Source of the DNA: CAYZXK01 sp964482395
GTDB taxonomy: Bacteria > Planctomycetota > Phycisphaerae > UBA1845 > Fen-1342
Direction of reading: 5' to 3'
DNA: 12,492 nt
Assembly: GCA_964482395.1 (NCBI GenBank)
Contig: CAYZXK010000172.1
Span: 1-12,492, forward strand
Below, piece by piece: positions 1-5,634 of this stretch. Below the pieces are notes generated by a model, which did no database searches, had not been told where the DNA came from, and worked only from the letters and a program-made list of their open reading frames with translations. The translations under genes were made by a program, and so were the position numbers. The first letter of the stretch is position 1; each line of letters opens with the position of its first letter.

Positions 1-132
1 ACGCTGAGCTGGTTGCACCAGTTTCGGCGGCTGCGTGTCCGCTACGAGCGGCGCGCCGACATCCACGAGGGCTTCCTGAGCCTCGGCTGCGCGTTGATCT
101 GCTGGAAACGACTCATACATGGGTTTTGTTAG
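1..132 (+). CDS. IS5-family transposase, C-terminal fragment
   Basis: Only the C-terminal 43 residues and the TAG stop are in the window. The protein would catalyse cut-and-paste movement of the insertion sequence through a DDE (RNase H-like) active site. What is visible is the family's C-terminal hallmark: W-L-H-Q-F-R-R-L-R-V-R-Y-E-R-R-A-D-I-H, followed by a hydrophobic helix (FLSLGCALICWKRL). In IS5-type (IS427-like) transposases this segment carries the conserved R...Y..R signature and the last helix of the catalytic fold. The catalytic aspartates lie upstream of the window. The frame is intact to its stop, so nothing suggests decay in the visible part. Confidence 0.85.
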   Translation, partial: TLSWLHQFRRLRVRYERRADIHEGFLSLGCALICWKRLIHGFC

Positions 133-138
133 GCGCTC
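1..138 (+). mobile_element. Right end of an IS5-family insertion sequence (partial)
   Basis: The window opens inside an insertion sequence. It holds the last 43 codons of a DDE transposase and a few bases past the stop. The outer edge is inferred, not seen. The sequence after the stop (GGCGCTC, then TAA) would fit an inverted-repeat end near 138 with a 3-base TNA target duplication of the kind some IS5-family elements make. The left end is outside the window, so the terminal repeat cannot be confirmed. An unrelated reading frame for an exported protein appears to start again immediately beyond this edge on the other strand. Confidence 0.6.
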
Positions 139-330
139 TAAGAGTCGGGTCACCCGCCCCGCTACCTGGTCAACCAACAGGCCTGGATGCTTGGCCCGCA
201 AGGCGACTAGGCCTGCGTCCGGAAAAGCGGGCCGCTGCCAGCCAATCGGCCCGGTCTGGCCCAGCGCGTGAACCAGCCCCATGAGAACTATCCCGATTGC
301 CGCGATTCGAGTCGTGCGCTGCCAGCACAT
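139..330 (-). pseudogene. Exported protein of unknown function, 3' end removed by IS insertion
   Basis: On the minus strand an ATG at 328-330 is preceded by a Shine-Dalgarno-like GAGGGA. It opens a frame whose first residues form a convincing signal peptide: MCWQRTTR, then a hydrophobic stretch AAIGIVLMGLVHALG. About 40 residues of ordinary mature sequence follow before the frame runs into the insertion sequence near 138. The frame stays open through the transposase's antisense strand to the window edge, but that part is foreign DNA. I do not recognise the product. Codon use is GC-biased like the neighbours. The alternative is that this is a chance open frame; the ribosome site plus signal peptide argue against that. 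The 139 boundary is inferred. Confidence 0.4.
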
Positions 331-367
331 GATGTTGCCGTCCCTCGCGGTTGCCGCCGGGGCCAGT

Positions 368-390
368 GGGCCCGGGCGACCGCCGGGCCC
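368..390. repeat. GC-rich 8-bp perfect hairpin
   Basis: GGGCCCGG (368-375) and CCGGGCCC (383-390) form a perfect 8-bp stem around a 7-base loop. It lies between the tRNA-Tyr gene and the truncated exported-protein gene, both read on the minus strand. No T-run follows on either strand, so it is not a classical intrinsic terminator. It could stop or slow transcription from the tRNA, or sit in the leader of the truncated gene. Confidence 0.35.
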
Positions 391-417
391 GGCGATGGTG
401 TCACAGCCCACCTGTCA

Positions 418-446
418 ATGTTACCCCGGTAAGGCAGCGTGACCAA
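418..446 (-). promoter_or_regulatory. Possible sigma-70 promoter for the truncated exported-protein gene
   Basis: On the minus strand TTGGTC (446-441) and TAACAT (423-418) are separated by 17 bases. The -10 matches the consensus at four positions and the -35 at three. Transcription would start about 80 bases before the ATG at 330. This is a pattern match only. Confidence 0.3.
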
Positions 447-545
447 GAATTGAGTTGCGATTAGCCCTGGGTCGAAACCTGACGGCGAGCGTCTGCGCGT
501 TGGGGGGCCCTGAGGGTAGCGGCTGACAGCGAAAGGACTCAGGAA

Positions 546-629
546 TGGGCGCGGGTGGATTCGAACCACCGTAGGCGTAAAGCCAACGGGTTTACAGCCC
601 GTCTCCTTTGGCCACTCGGACACACGCCC
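546..629 (-). tRNA. tRNA-Tyr (anticodon GTA)
   Basis: Read on the minus strand, the 84-base sequence folds as a class II tRNA. The acceptor stem GGGCGTG pairs with CGCGCCC (one G·U) and is followed by discriminator A. The anticodon stem ACGGG/CCCGT encloses loop CTGTAAA, giving anticodon GTA for tyrosine. There is an extra-long variable arm (about TTGGCTTTACGCC), as expected for bacterial tRNA-Tyr, and a T-arm with GGTTCGAATCC. No CCA is encoded: the bases after the discriminator read TTC, so CCA must be added after transcription. It appears as a single gene. Confidence 0.95.
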
Positions 630-1110
630 GCACAGCAGCGCCGCCCGCTGGAGTGACCCGCGGCAGGCTCCACTGCTGCGGCCCGTCCGCCGGCGGCGTG
701 ACCAGCCGGTTGCTGATCCGCCGCCACACGGCACCTTTGACGCGGCCGGGTCGCATTTTGCACATAGTTTACCGCACCGCAGGTCCGCTTGACAAGCCGG
801 TCGCGAAGCATGTTATCGGCAGCCGTTCCGGGCGCGAAGGGATGGCTGGGATCGGCCTGCGGGAGCCCGATGGCTCGGCCAGAGCCCCGGCCTCGGGAAG
901 CCGGACTGGCGACGCCGCCCGCGGGGCCCGTCGCACTCCCCTCATCTGCAATGGGCCGGCCCGCGCAGGCTGGTTCAGCCGGCGGTTATCGGCGCCGCCG
1001 GCCGACAGTTGGAGCTGACGGTTATGAGTCCCTGCCGTCCTCCGGGCCGGACGTATTGTAAGCTTGAAACGGCGGCCGCGGCCTGACGCCGGGCCGCGCA
1101 GGAGCTGGTG
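630..1110. other. Long intergenic region between tRNA-Tyr and the response regulator
   Basis: I see no convincing gene in these 481 bases. The open frames present are arginine-, alanine- and proline-rich, overlap one another on both strands, and lack ribosome sites and recognisable motifs. The region contains the possible divergent promoter pair at 766-816. It also contains a perfect 8-bp hairpin, GCCGGCGG (978-985) with CCGCCGGC (995-1002), around a 9-base loop. That hairpin would lie in the 5' leader of the response-regulator mRNA if transcription starts near 823. Confidence 0.5.
766..795 (-). promoter_or_regulatory. Possible promoter for tRNA-Tyr, sharing its -35 with a plus-strand promoter
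   Basis: On the minus strand TTGTCA (795-790; five of six consensus bases) and TAAACT (771-766; four of six) are 18 bases apart. The -35 lies in the near-palindrome GCTTGACAAGC (788-798), so the plus strand reads TTGACA at 789-794, with TGTTAT at 811-816 as a possible -10 after 16 bases. The minus-strand start would leave a tRNA leader of roughly 130 bases, which is long but can be removed by RNase P. The plus-strand start would lie about 290 bases before the response regulator. Confidence 0.35.
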
Positions 1111-1515
1111 ATGAAGCGACCGCGAGTACTGGTAGCGGATGACGATCCGCACGTGCGCCGGGGGCTTCGTTTGCGATTGAACGCCCTGGGGTACGCAGTG
1201 GTGGAGTGTGCCGACGGACTGGGAGTGCTGCGGGAAAGCCCGCGCGGATACATCGACGCGATCATCCTAGATCACGGCATGCCCAACGGCGATGGGCGAC
1301 GAGTCGCCCGCATGATCCGGAAGGAGAGCGACGTTCCAATCATCTTCTTGTCCGGCTACGACGCGGCGGACTTCCGGGAAATCGTCTACGAGCTACCGGA
1401 CGTGTATTTTCTTTCCAAGCCGGCCAATGACCGACGGCTCGAAGAGCTGCTGCGGGCCCTGATCGGCCCGGGCACTGGCGGTCGGCTTGCCACTAACACC
1501 GCCCCGGCCGGATAA
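1111..1515 (+). CDS. Single-domain response regulator (CheY-like receiver)
   Basis: This is a cytoplasmic phosphorelay receiver that would be phosphorylated by a partner histidine kinase or phosphotransfer protein. The 134 residues are one REC domain with no output domain. All key residues are visible: the acidic pocket D10-D11-D12, the phospho-acceptor D54 in LDHGMPNGDG, the switch residue S81 (FLSG) and the conserved K103-P104. The last dozen residues are a short Gly/Ala-rich tail. I chose the ATG at 1111 because AGGAG (1100-1104) lies six bases upstream; an in-frame GTG directly before it (1108) would be poorly spaced. No kinase gene is next to it, so the partner is unknown. It probably signals by protein-protein contact, as CheY- or Spo0F-type proteins do. 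Confidence 0.9.
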   Translation: MKRPRVLVADDDPHVRRGLRLRLNALGYAVVECADGLGVLRESPRGYIDAIILDHGMPNGDGRRVARMIRKESDVPIIFLSGYDAADFREIVYELPDVYFLSKPANDRRLEELLRALIGPGTGGRLATNTAPAG

Positions 1516-1621
1516 ACACCCCCTGGCGGTCAGCGAAGGACGCCGGACTGATTCGCCCGTCCCCTTGCGCTCCAGCCCCCGACGGTATCGGACCGCGCTG
1601 AGGTCAGGCGGCTTGATCGTC

Positions 1622-1650
1622 TTGGACCTTCTGGGGCGTCCCGTTAGAAT
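1622..1650 (+). promoter_or_regulatory. Probable promoter of the secreted thioredoxin-like/dockerin protein
   Basis: TTGGAC (1622-1627) and TAGAAT (1645-1650; five of six -10 bases) are exactly 17 bases apart. Transcription would start near 1657, giving a leader of about 50 bases. That leader contains the strong Shine-Dalgarno AGGAGG at 1696-1701, five bases before the ATG at 1707. The position supports 1707, not the later in-frame ATG at 1917, as the true start. Confidence 0.45.
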
Positions 1651-1706
1651 GATTTTCGGCAGGGCGCGGGCTGGTTGGTGCAGCCGGTTGGAGGAAGGAG
1701 GCGGCG

Positions 1707-3839
1707 ATGAAGAGGCATGTTGGTTGGCATCGTAGGGCGCTATTGGTCGGAGTGTTTGCGTGGGGGTGGTGCAGTGTGAGCCCGATAATCGCGCTGGGCG
1801 CCGACCGCATGGTGATCGCGGAACATTTCACCAATACCGGCTGAGGGCCCGACTTCCCCTACGCCGGTCAGGCGCTGAACCTGCTGCTGAACAACTACCC
1901 CAGCACCTTCACGCTGGTGCAGATGCGTTACGGTTGTGGGGGCTCCACGCCCTGGGGCGACGCCCGGTTTGACTTCTACGAGGGCACGATCACGCCGGCG
2001 GTTTATTTTGACGGCGTAGGAGCGTGCATTGGCAGCCTGGACGATCTGCCGGGCCAATACGACTGGTACGAGCAGACCTATCTGGCTCGGGCGGGGCTGC
2101 CGACCGACGTCACGATCACGCTTACCGGTTACCAAGTCAGCGGCCAGATCTACCGGATCGGGGCTCGGGTCTGCCTGGAGGCAGGCGGCACACCCAAGAC
2201 CGTCCGGCTGTATATCGTGCAAGTGCTCGATCACTGGCCGAGCTTGCCGGCGTATTCTCGGAACGGCTTCAAGCAGGCTGCGCCCACGCATGATCTGGCG
2301 CTGGTGGCGGGGGAATGCCAGACGGTCTTCGAGAACCTGACCTTCGACACCGAAAGCTGGGCCCAGCGCCAGAATATTCGGATCGTTGCCTGGGTACAGG
2401 AGCCGCAGGACAGCAGTCCGCCGAGCGATCCGGCGGAGGTTTTCCAGGCCGCGAGCACGGGCTGGCCGCTGGTCCCGGACTGCAACGGCAACGGCATTCC
2501 GGACCTGGAGGACATTGCCGGGGGCGGCTCGCAGGATCAGAACGGGAACGGCGTTCCGGATGAATGCGAACTGATCCGCGCCGGGATCGACCTGTGGACC
2601 ACGCCGCCCGGGGGCACGACCTTCGTCGATCTGGCTGGAACGCCGATTCCAGGTGGGTTTTTCGGCCCAGGCTCCGATCCGTTCGGCGGGGTTATTTTTC
2701 TGGGTGGCCAACCGCTGGCCACCGAGCCGCCGGGGATCGCGGGCCCGGCCGACACAGTGATCGAGCGGCTGGAGGATGCGTATATAGCGGAGCCGCCGGC
2801 CCAGTACACGGTTGCCATCCAGGTCCGGGCCCTCAGCCTGGTCGGCACGGAGCCGATCACAGTCACCTACAACGGCGGCAGTCCCGAGGAGTGGGATGTG
2901 CGGGTGTGTCTGTCGGAAGTGGGCCAACCGGTGGGGAGCATGACGATCTCCCGTGACTGCCCGGACGGCGGAACTTATACCGCCACGGTGCCGGTGCTGC
3001 CCAAGCTCATCTTCACGCGGCTCTCAGATCAACAGCAGGTGACACTCGACTATGGCACCTGGGGTTGGCCGGCTGTTACCACTGCGATCAGCAACGGCCG
3101 GTGGGTATATCAGGCCGATTCGGCGTTCGAGCTGGTGGCGCTGACAGAAGGTGTGCAGGTGGATTCGGACTGTGACGGGGAATGGGACACGGTGCTGCCG
3201 GGTACGTCCAACCTGGCAGCCGGCATCTGGCCGCTGCCCTGCGATCCGCAGACCCCGGCCGGGACCAGTCAGCAGCGAAAGCGGCTGATGCAGCAAACCG
3301 GCGTGGCGGCGGCCCACGGGCTGTTCGCCGCCCAATTACTTGGGCCGGACGGGGACGCCGACGGTCTGCCAGACGACGCCGACAACTGCCCGGACACTTT
3401 CAACCCTTATCAGACCGACAGCGACGGCGACAGCGTAGGCGACATCTGCGATAACTGCCGGGATGACTACAACCCGTTCCAGGAAGACCAGGACGGCGAC
3501 GGGGTCGGCGATCTGTGCGACAACTGTCCGGAGGACTATAACCCGGGCCAGGAAGACACCGACGGCGATGGGGTGGCAGATGCCTGCGATCTGTGCCCAG
3601 CGAGCCCGCCCGGTGAGCCGGTCGCTGAGTGCGGCTGCCCGCGGGGCGATCTCAACTGCGACGGCACGGTGGGCTTTGCCGACATTAACGCGTTCGTGTT
3701 GCGGCTGACGCTCCCGCTGGTCTATCAGACTTCCTATCCGGGCTGCGTCGGCACGGGCGACATCAACGGGGACGGGACGACCGGCTTCGGCGACATCAAC
3801 CCGTTCGTGGCCCTGATGACCGGGAGCTGGCCGAACTGA
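1707..3839 (+). CDS. Secreted Omp28/thioredoxin-like protein with TSP3-like repeats and dockerin-like doublet; in-frame TGA at codon 46
   Basis: The gene starts at ATG 1707, after AGGAGG five bases upstream, and has 710 codons plus stop if the TGA at 1842-1844 is read through. Residues 1-33 are a signal peptide (basic MKRHVGWHRR, hydrophobic core, ending near ALGA). Residues about 34-250 resemble Omp28-type thioredoxin folds: VIAEHFTNTG, then the TGA, then GPDFPYAGQAL, later TPWGDARFDFY and PAVYFDGV. DCNGNGIPD starts at residue 258, followed by an unassigned beta-rich part. TSP3-like Asp/Asn/Cys repeats (DADNCPDTFNP, DGDGVGDLCDNC) run from about 548 to 631. Two dockerin-like EF-hand loops, GDLNCDGT and GDINGDGT, start at residues 647 and 684. 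The product is probably exported and calcium-stabilised; its substrate is unknown. There is no other frame lesion in 665 downstream codons. Reading only from ATG 1917 would lose the signal peptide and half of the thioredoxin fold. The TGA may encode selenocysteine, or be a nonsense mutation or sequence error. Confidence 0.7.
1842..1874 (+). promoter_or_regulatory. In-frame TGA with SECIS-like hairpin (candidate selenocysteine site)
   Basis: TGA at 1842-1844 is codon 46 of the secreted protein and falls where thioredoxin-like relatives have the first cysteine of CxxC. Downstream, CGCC (1862-1865) and GGCG (1871-1874) form a 4-bp stem with loop GGTCA (1866-1870). The loop starts 22 bases after the TGA. 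Bacterial SECIS elements are known to lie just 3' of the UGA, typically with the loop some 16-37 bases away and a G near the start of the loop; that of E. coli fdhF contains GGUCU. The match is suggestive, but the stem is short and such hairpins arise by chance in GC-rich DNA. Confidence 0.35.
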
Positions 3840-3859
3840 ACGTTGCCGTCGGGGTGGCA

Positions 3860-3883
3860 CGCCGGCCGGCTGACCGGTCGGCG
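3860..3883 (+). terminator. Strong hairpin after the secreted-protein gene
   Basis: CGCCGGCCGG (3860-3869) pairs with CCGGTCGGCG (3874-3883) over 10 bp with one G·U, around the tetraloop CTGA. It starts 21 bases after the TGA stop of the upstream gene and ends about 30 bases before the putative promoter -10 of the next gene, so transcription termination is the likely role. No U-tract follows, so it would be a non-canonical or Rho-assisted terminator. Confidence 0.5.
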
Positions 3884-3892
3884 GCCTACCGC

Positions 3893-3921
3893 TGCCCAAA
3901 GCCGCGCTGGCCGGCGATAAT
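3893..3921 (+). promoter_or_regulatory. Possible promoter giving a leaderless DUF72 mRNA
   Basis: GATAAT at 3916-3921 matches five of six -10 bases and ends six bases before the ATG at 3928. Transcription would therefore begin at or next to the start codon. The -35 (TGCCCA, 3893-3898, 17-base spacing) is weak. The absence of any Shine-Dalgarno before this ATG fits leaderless translation. Confidence 0.35.
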
Positions 3922-3927
3922 GCGGCC

Positions 3928-4677
3928 ATGGCGCGCGGAAGCTGCTACATCGGCACCAGCGGTTGGAGCTATCCGCACTGGGCCAAAGGAAGGTTCTACC
4001 CGCCGGGGCTCAAGCCGGGGCAATGGTTGGAGTACCTGGGCCGGCACTTCAAGACCGTCGAGATCAATTCGTCCTTCTATCGGCTTCCTAAGCCCGAGCT
4101 GATGACTCGCTGGCGGCAGATGACCGGGGAGGACTTCCGGTTCGCAGTCAAGCTCTGGCGGCGGATCACCCACGACAAACGACTGGCGGATTGCCGGGCC
4201 GAGCTGGAGCAATTTCTGGTAGTTGTCGGCCGACTGGGAGCTAAACGCGGCCCGCTGCTGGTGCAGTTGCCACCGTCGCTGCGAAAGGACCTGGACCGGC
4301 TGGAGAGCTTTCTGTCAATGCTCAGAAACGCCGCCGGCCGAGTCCGCTGGCAGGTCGCGGTCGAGTTCCGCAACCGCGACTGGCTGTGCGAGGAGGTTTA
4401 CCAGTTGCTGACTCGACACCGCGCCGCCCTCTGTCTGGCGGATCTGCCGCGATGCCCGGTAACTGAGCCGAACCAGGCGCCGCTGGTGTACCTGCGCCGG
4501 CATGGTCCCGGCGGCCCCTATCGCGGCTGTTACGGTTCTGAGCAGATCGCCCAGGATGCCGCTCGCATCCGCCAATGGCTGGCTGACGGCCGCGATGTCT
4601 TCGTCTACTACAACAATGACATGGAGGGCTACGCGGTGGACAATGCCCGGGCCCTGCGGGCCGCCGTGGAGGAGTGA
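3928..4677 (+). CDS. DUF72 (YecE-family) protein
   Basis: The 249-residue protein is a full-length member of the DUF72/YecE family, TIM-barrel-like cytoplasmic proteins of unproven biochemical function. Family motifs are in order: IGTSGWSY (8-15), EINSSFYRLP (45-54), FAVKLWRRITHDKRL, LLVQLPPSL, VEFRNRDW (145-152), YLRRHG and the C-terminal YYNNDMEGYAVDNA (from 227). Known structures place several of these conserved acidic and aromatic residues in a barrel-end pocket, which suggests an enzyme, but no reaction is established. ATG 3928 lacks a ribosome site; a GATAAT six bases upstream suggests a leaderless transcript. Its last bases, GGAGGAG, also provide the ribosome site for the next gene, so the two are translationally linked. 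Confidence 0.92.
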   Translation: MARGSCYIGTSGWSYPHWAKGRFYPPGLKPGQWLEYLGRHFKTVEINSSFYRLPKPELMTRWRQMTGEDFRFAVKLWRRITHDKRLADCRAELEQFLVVVGRLGAKRGPLLVQLPPSLRKDLDRLESFLSMLRNAAGRVRWQVAVEFRNRDWLCEEVYQLLTRHRAALCLADLPRCPVTEPNQAPLVYLRRHGPGGPYRGCYGSEQIAQDAARIRQWLADGRDVFVYYNNDMEGYAVDNARALRAAVEE

Positions 4678-4682
4678 AAGTC

Positions 4683-5024
4683 GTGAGTCGAATCCGGATT
4701 TCGCTGGGGCAGATCGTGGTGACCGCAACGATGAATCAGTCGGAGACCGCGCGCCTGGTGCTGGCAGCGCTGCCCTTCGAGTCGACCGCCCAGCGCTGGG
4801 GCCGTGAGGTGTATTTCGAGACTCCGATAACTGCTGAGCTGGAAAACCCCCAGGCGGAGGTGGCGGCCGGGACCGTGGCCTACTGGCCGCCGGGAAAGGC
4901 ACTATGCTTGTTCTTCGGGCAGCGGCCGTACAGCCCGGTCAGCCCGGTGGGGATGATCGAGGGCGACCCGAACGTGCTGGCCGAGGTGCCCGAAGGACAG
5001 ACCGTCCGCGTGGAGCGAGGATAA
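4683..5024 (+). CDS. Cyclophilin-like (TM1367/DUF3830-type) protein
   Basis: This is a 113-residue beta-barrel protein of the Cyclophil_like family typified by Thermotoga TM1367. The fold resembles cyclophilin, but the family is not known to be a peptidyl-prolyl isomerase. Signature segments are LPFESTAQRWGREVYF (30-45), ELENP (52-56) and YWPPGKALCLFFG (67-79), which is nearly invariant in the family. A later stretch, EGDPNVLAEVPEGQTVRVE, closes the barrel. There is no signal peptide, so it is probably cytoplasmic. GTG 4683 is preferred because AGGAG (4670-4674), inside the end of the DUF72 gene, is eight bases upstream. An in-frame GTG at 4674 would overlap the DUF72 stop as GTGA and add three residues. 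Either way, expression is coupled to the DUF72 gene. The function is unknown. Confidence 0.88.
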   Translation: MSRIRISLGQIVVTATMNQSETARLVLAALPFESTAQRWGREVYFETPITAELENPQAEVAAGTVAYWPPGKALCLFFGQRPYSPVSPVGMIEGDPNVLAEVPEGQTVRVERG

Positions 5025-5114
5025 ATCAACGTGCGCTAGCCGCCGCAGGCGAAGCCGGCGAAGGTTGAAGACCCCGGCGGCACCGCGACTTCCAGCCTTA
5101 GGAGAACTCCTGGC

Positions 5115-5357
5115 ATGCCACAGCGTCTGACCTGGTCCGACTCTGAGGAGATCGGCTTACTGCTACACCAGAAGTTCCCGGGGGTCGATCCGCTCGGTGT
5201 CCGGTTCACTGATTTGCACCAGTGGGTTTGCCAGTTGCCCGAATTCGCGGACGATCCGAAAGCCAGCAGCGAGGACAAGCTCGAAGCCATCCAGATGGCC
5301 TGGCTGGAAGAATATCAGGCCGCCGGCGGCGCGAGCAATCCGGACCTCAGCCGGTAG
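5115..5357 (+). CDS. iscX: Fe-S cluster assembly regulator IscX (YfhJ family)
   Basis: The 80-residue acidic protein matches IscX/YfhJ along most of its length: LTWSDSEEI (5-13), DPLGVRFTDLHQWV (25-38), LPEF.DDP (41-48) and LEAIQMAWLEE (56-66). In E. coli, IscX is a small winged-helix protein that binds cysteine desulfurase IscS and iron and modulates cluster assembly. E. coli IscX ends close to the WLDE helix; here a Gly/Ala-rich tail of about 14 residues follows. The ribosome site AGGAG (5100-5104) is ten bases before the ATG. It is normally the last gene of iscRSUA-hscBA-fdx-iscX; no isc gene is adjacent here. It lies 90 bases after the cyclophilin-like gene on the same strand and may be co-transcribed with it. 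Confidence 0.92.
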   Translation: MPQRLTWSDSEEIGLLLHQKFPGVDPLGVRFTDLHQWVCQLPEFADDPKASSEDKLEAIQMAWLEEYQAAGGASNPDLSR

Positions 5358-5394
5358 CTGCCGCCCGAAGAGGGCGATCGACGGGGTGCCTCTC

Positions 5395-5473
5395 GGCGGC
5401 GGAGGTGTGCCGCCACGGCCCGTCAGTCATGTTCTAGTCTGTGAATTATCGGCTCGTCGCCGACGCGGCGACG
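5395..5473 (+). terminator. Two hairpins downstream of iscX
   Basis: GGCGGC (5395-5400) pairs with GCCGCC (5409-5414) over an 8-base loop, 38 bases after the iscX stop. A second perfect 7-bp stem, CGTCGCC (5455-5461) with GGCGACG (5467-5473), has a 5-base loop. Neither has a U-tract. Together they are the only termination-like structures in the 277-base gap before the next gene. Confidence 0.3.
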
Positions 5474-5569
5474 TACGATCGGGCCGGGCGCGGGTCTGGT
5501 CCGATAGTAGGGCGGGCTGCGTCGGGCTGGATACGTGGTCCGGAAAGCAGGGGGGGCGTTCGGGCCGGG

Positions 5570-5575
5570 TATAAT
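5570..5575 (+). promoter_or_regulatory. -10 element upstream of the cyclophilin fusion gene
   Basis: A perfect TATAAT at 5570-5575 lies about 60 bases before the GTG start at 5635. No good -35 is visible at 16-18 bases, so activator dependence or a weakly constrained -35 is possible. The leader contains the strong Shine-Dalgarno AGGAGG (5621-5626), eight bases from the start. Confidence 0.5.
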
Positions 5576-5634
5576 GAAGACGAGACCGGCCGCGAGAGGG
5601 TAAGCGGCCGGGCGGAGCCCAGGAGGATACCGAC

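Noticed and set aside
288..1018. Several open frames across the tRNA gene on both strands
   Set aside because: They contain translated tRNA sequence (for example WFESTRAHS), lack ribosome sites, and are arginine-rich; they are chance frames.
1842..1844. TGA reassigned to an ordinary amino acid across the genome (alternative code)
   Set aside because: The secreted-protein, DUF72 and cyclophilin-fusion genes all end properly at TGA, so TGA is a working stop here.
1740..2927. A 395-codon open frame on the minus strand
   Set aside because: It lies antisense to the secreted protein, whose domains are recognisable; it has no family motifs and an Arg/Pro/Ala-rich composition typical of GC-rich antisense frames.
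3463..3600. Direct DNA repeats suggestive of a tandem-repeat locus
   Set aside because: They are codons of the protein-level TSP3-like repeats and are explained by the coding sequence.
3336..3929. A 197-codon minus-strand open frame
   Set aside because: It is antisense to the TSP3 and dockerin-like repeats; its own apparent repeats (for example VAVAVGLIRV, VAVLVFLERV) are the mirror of those coding repeats.
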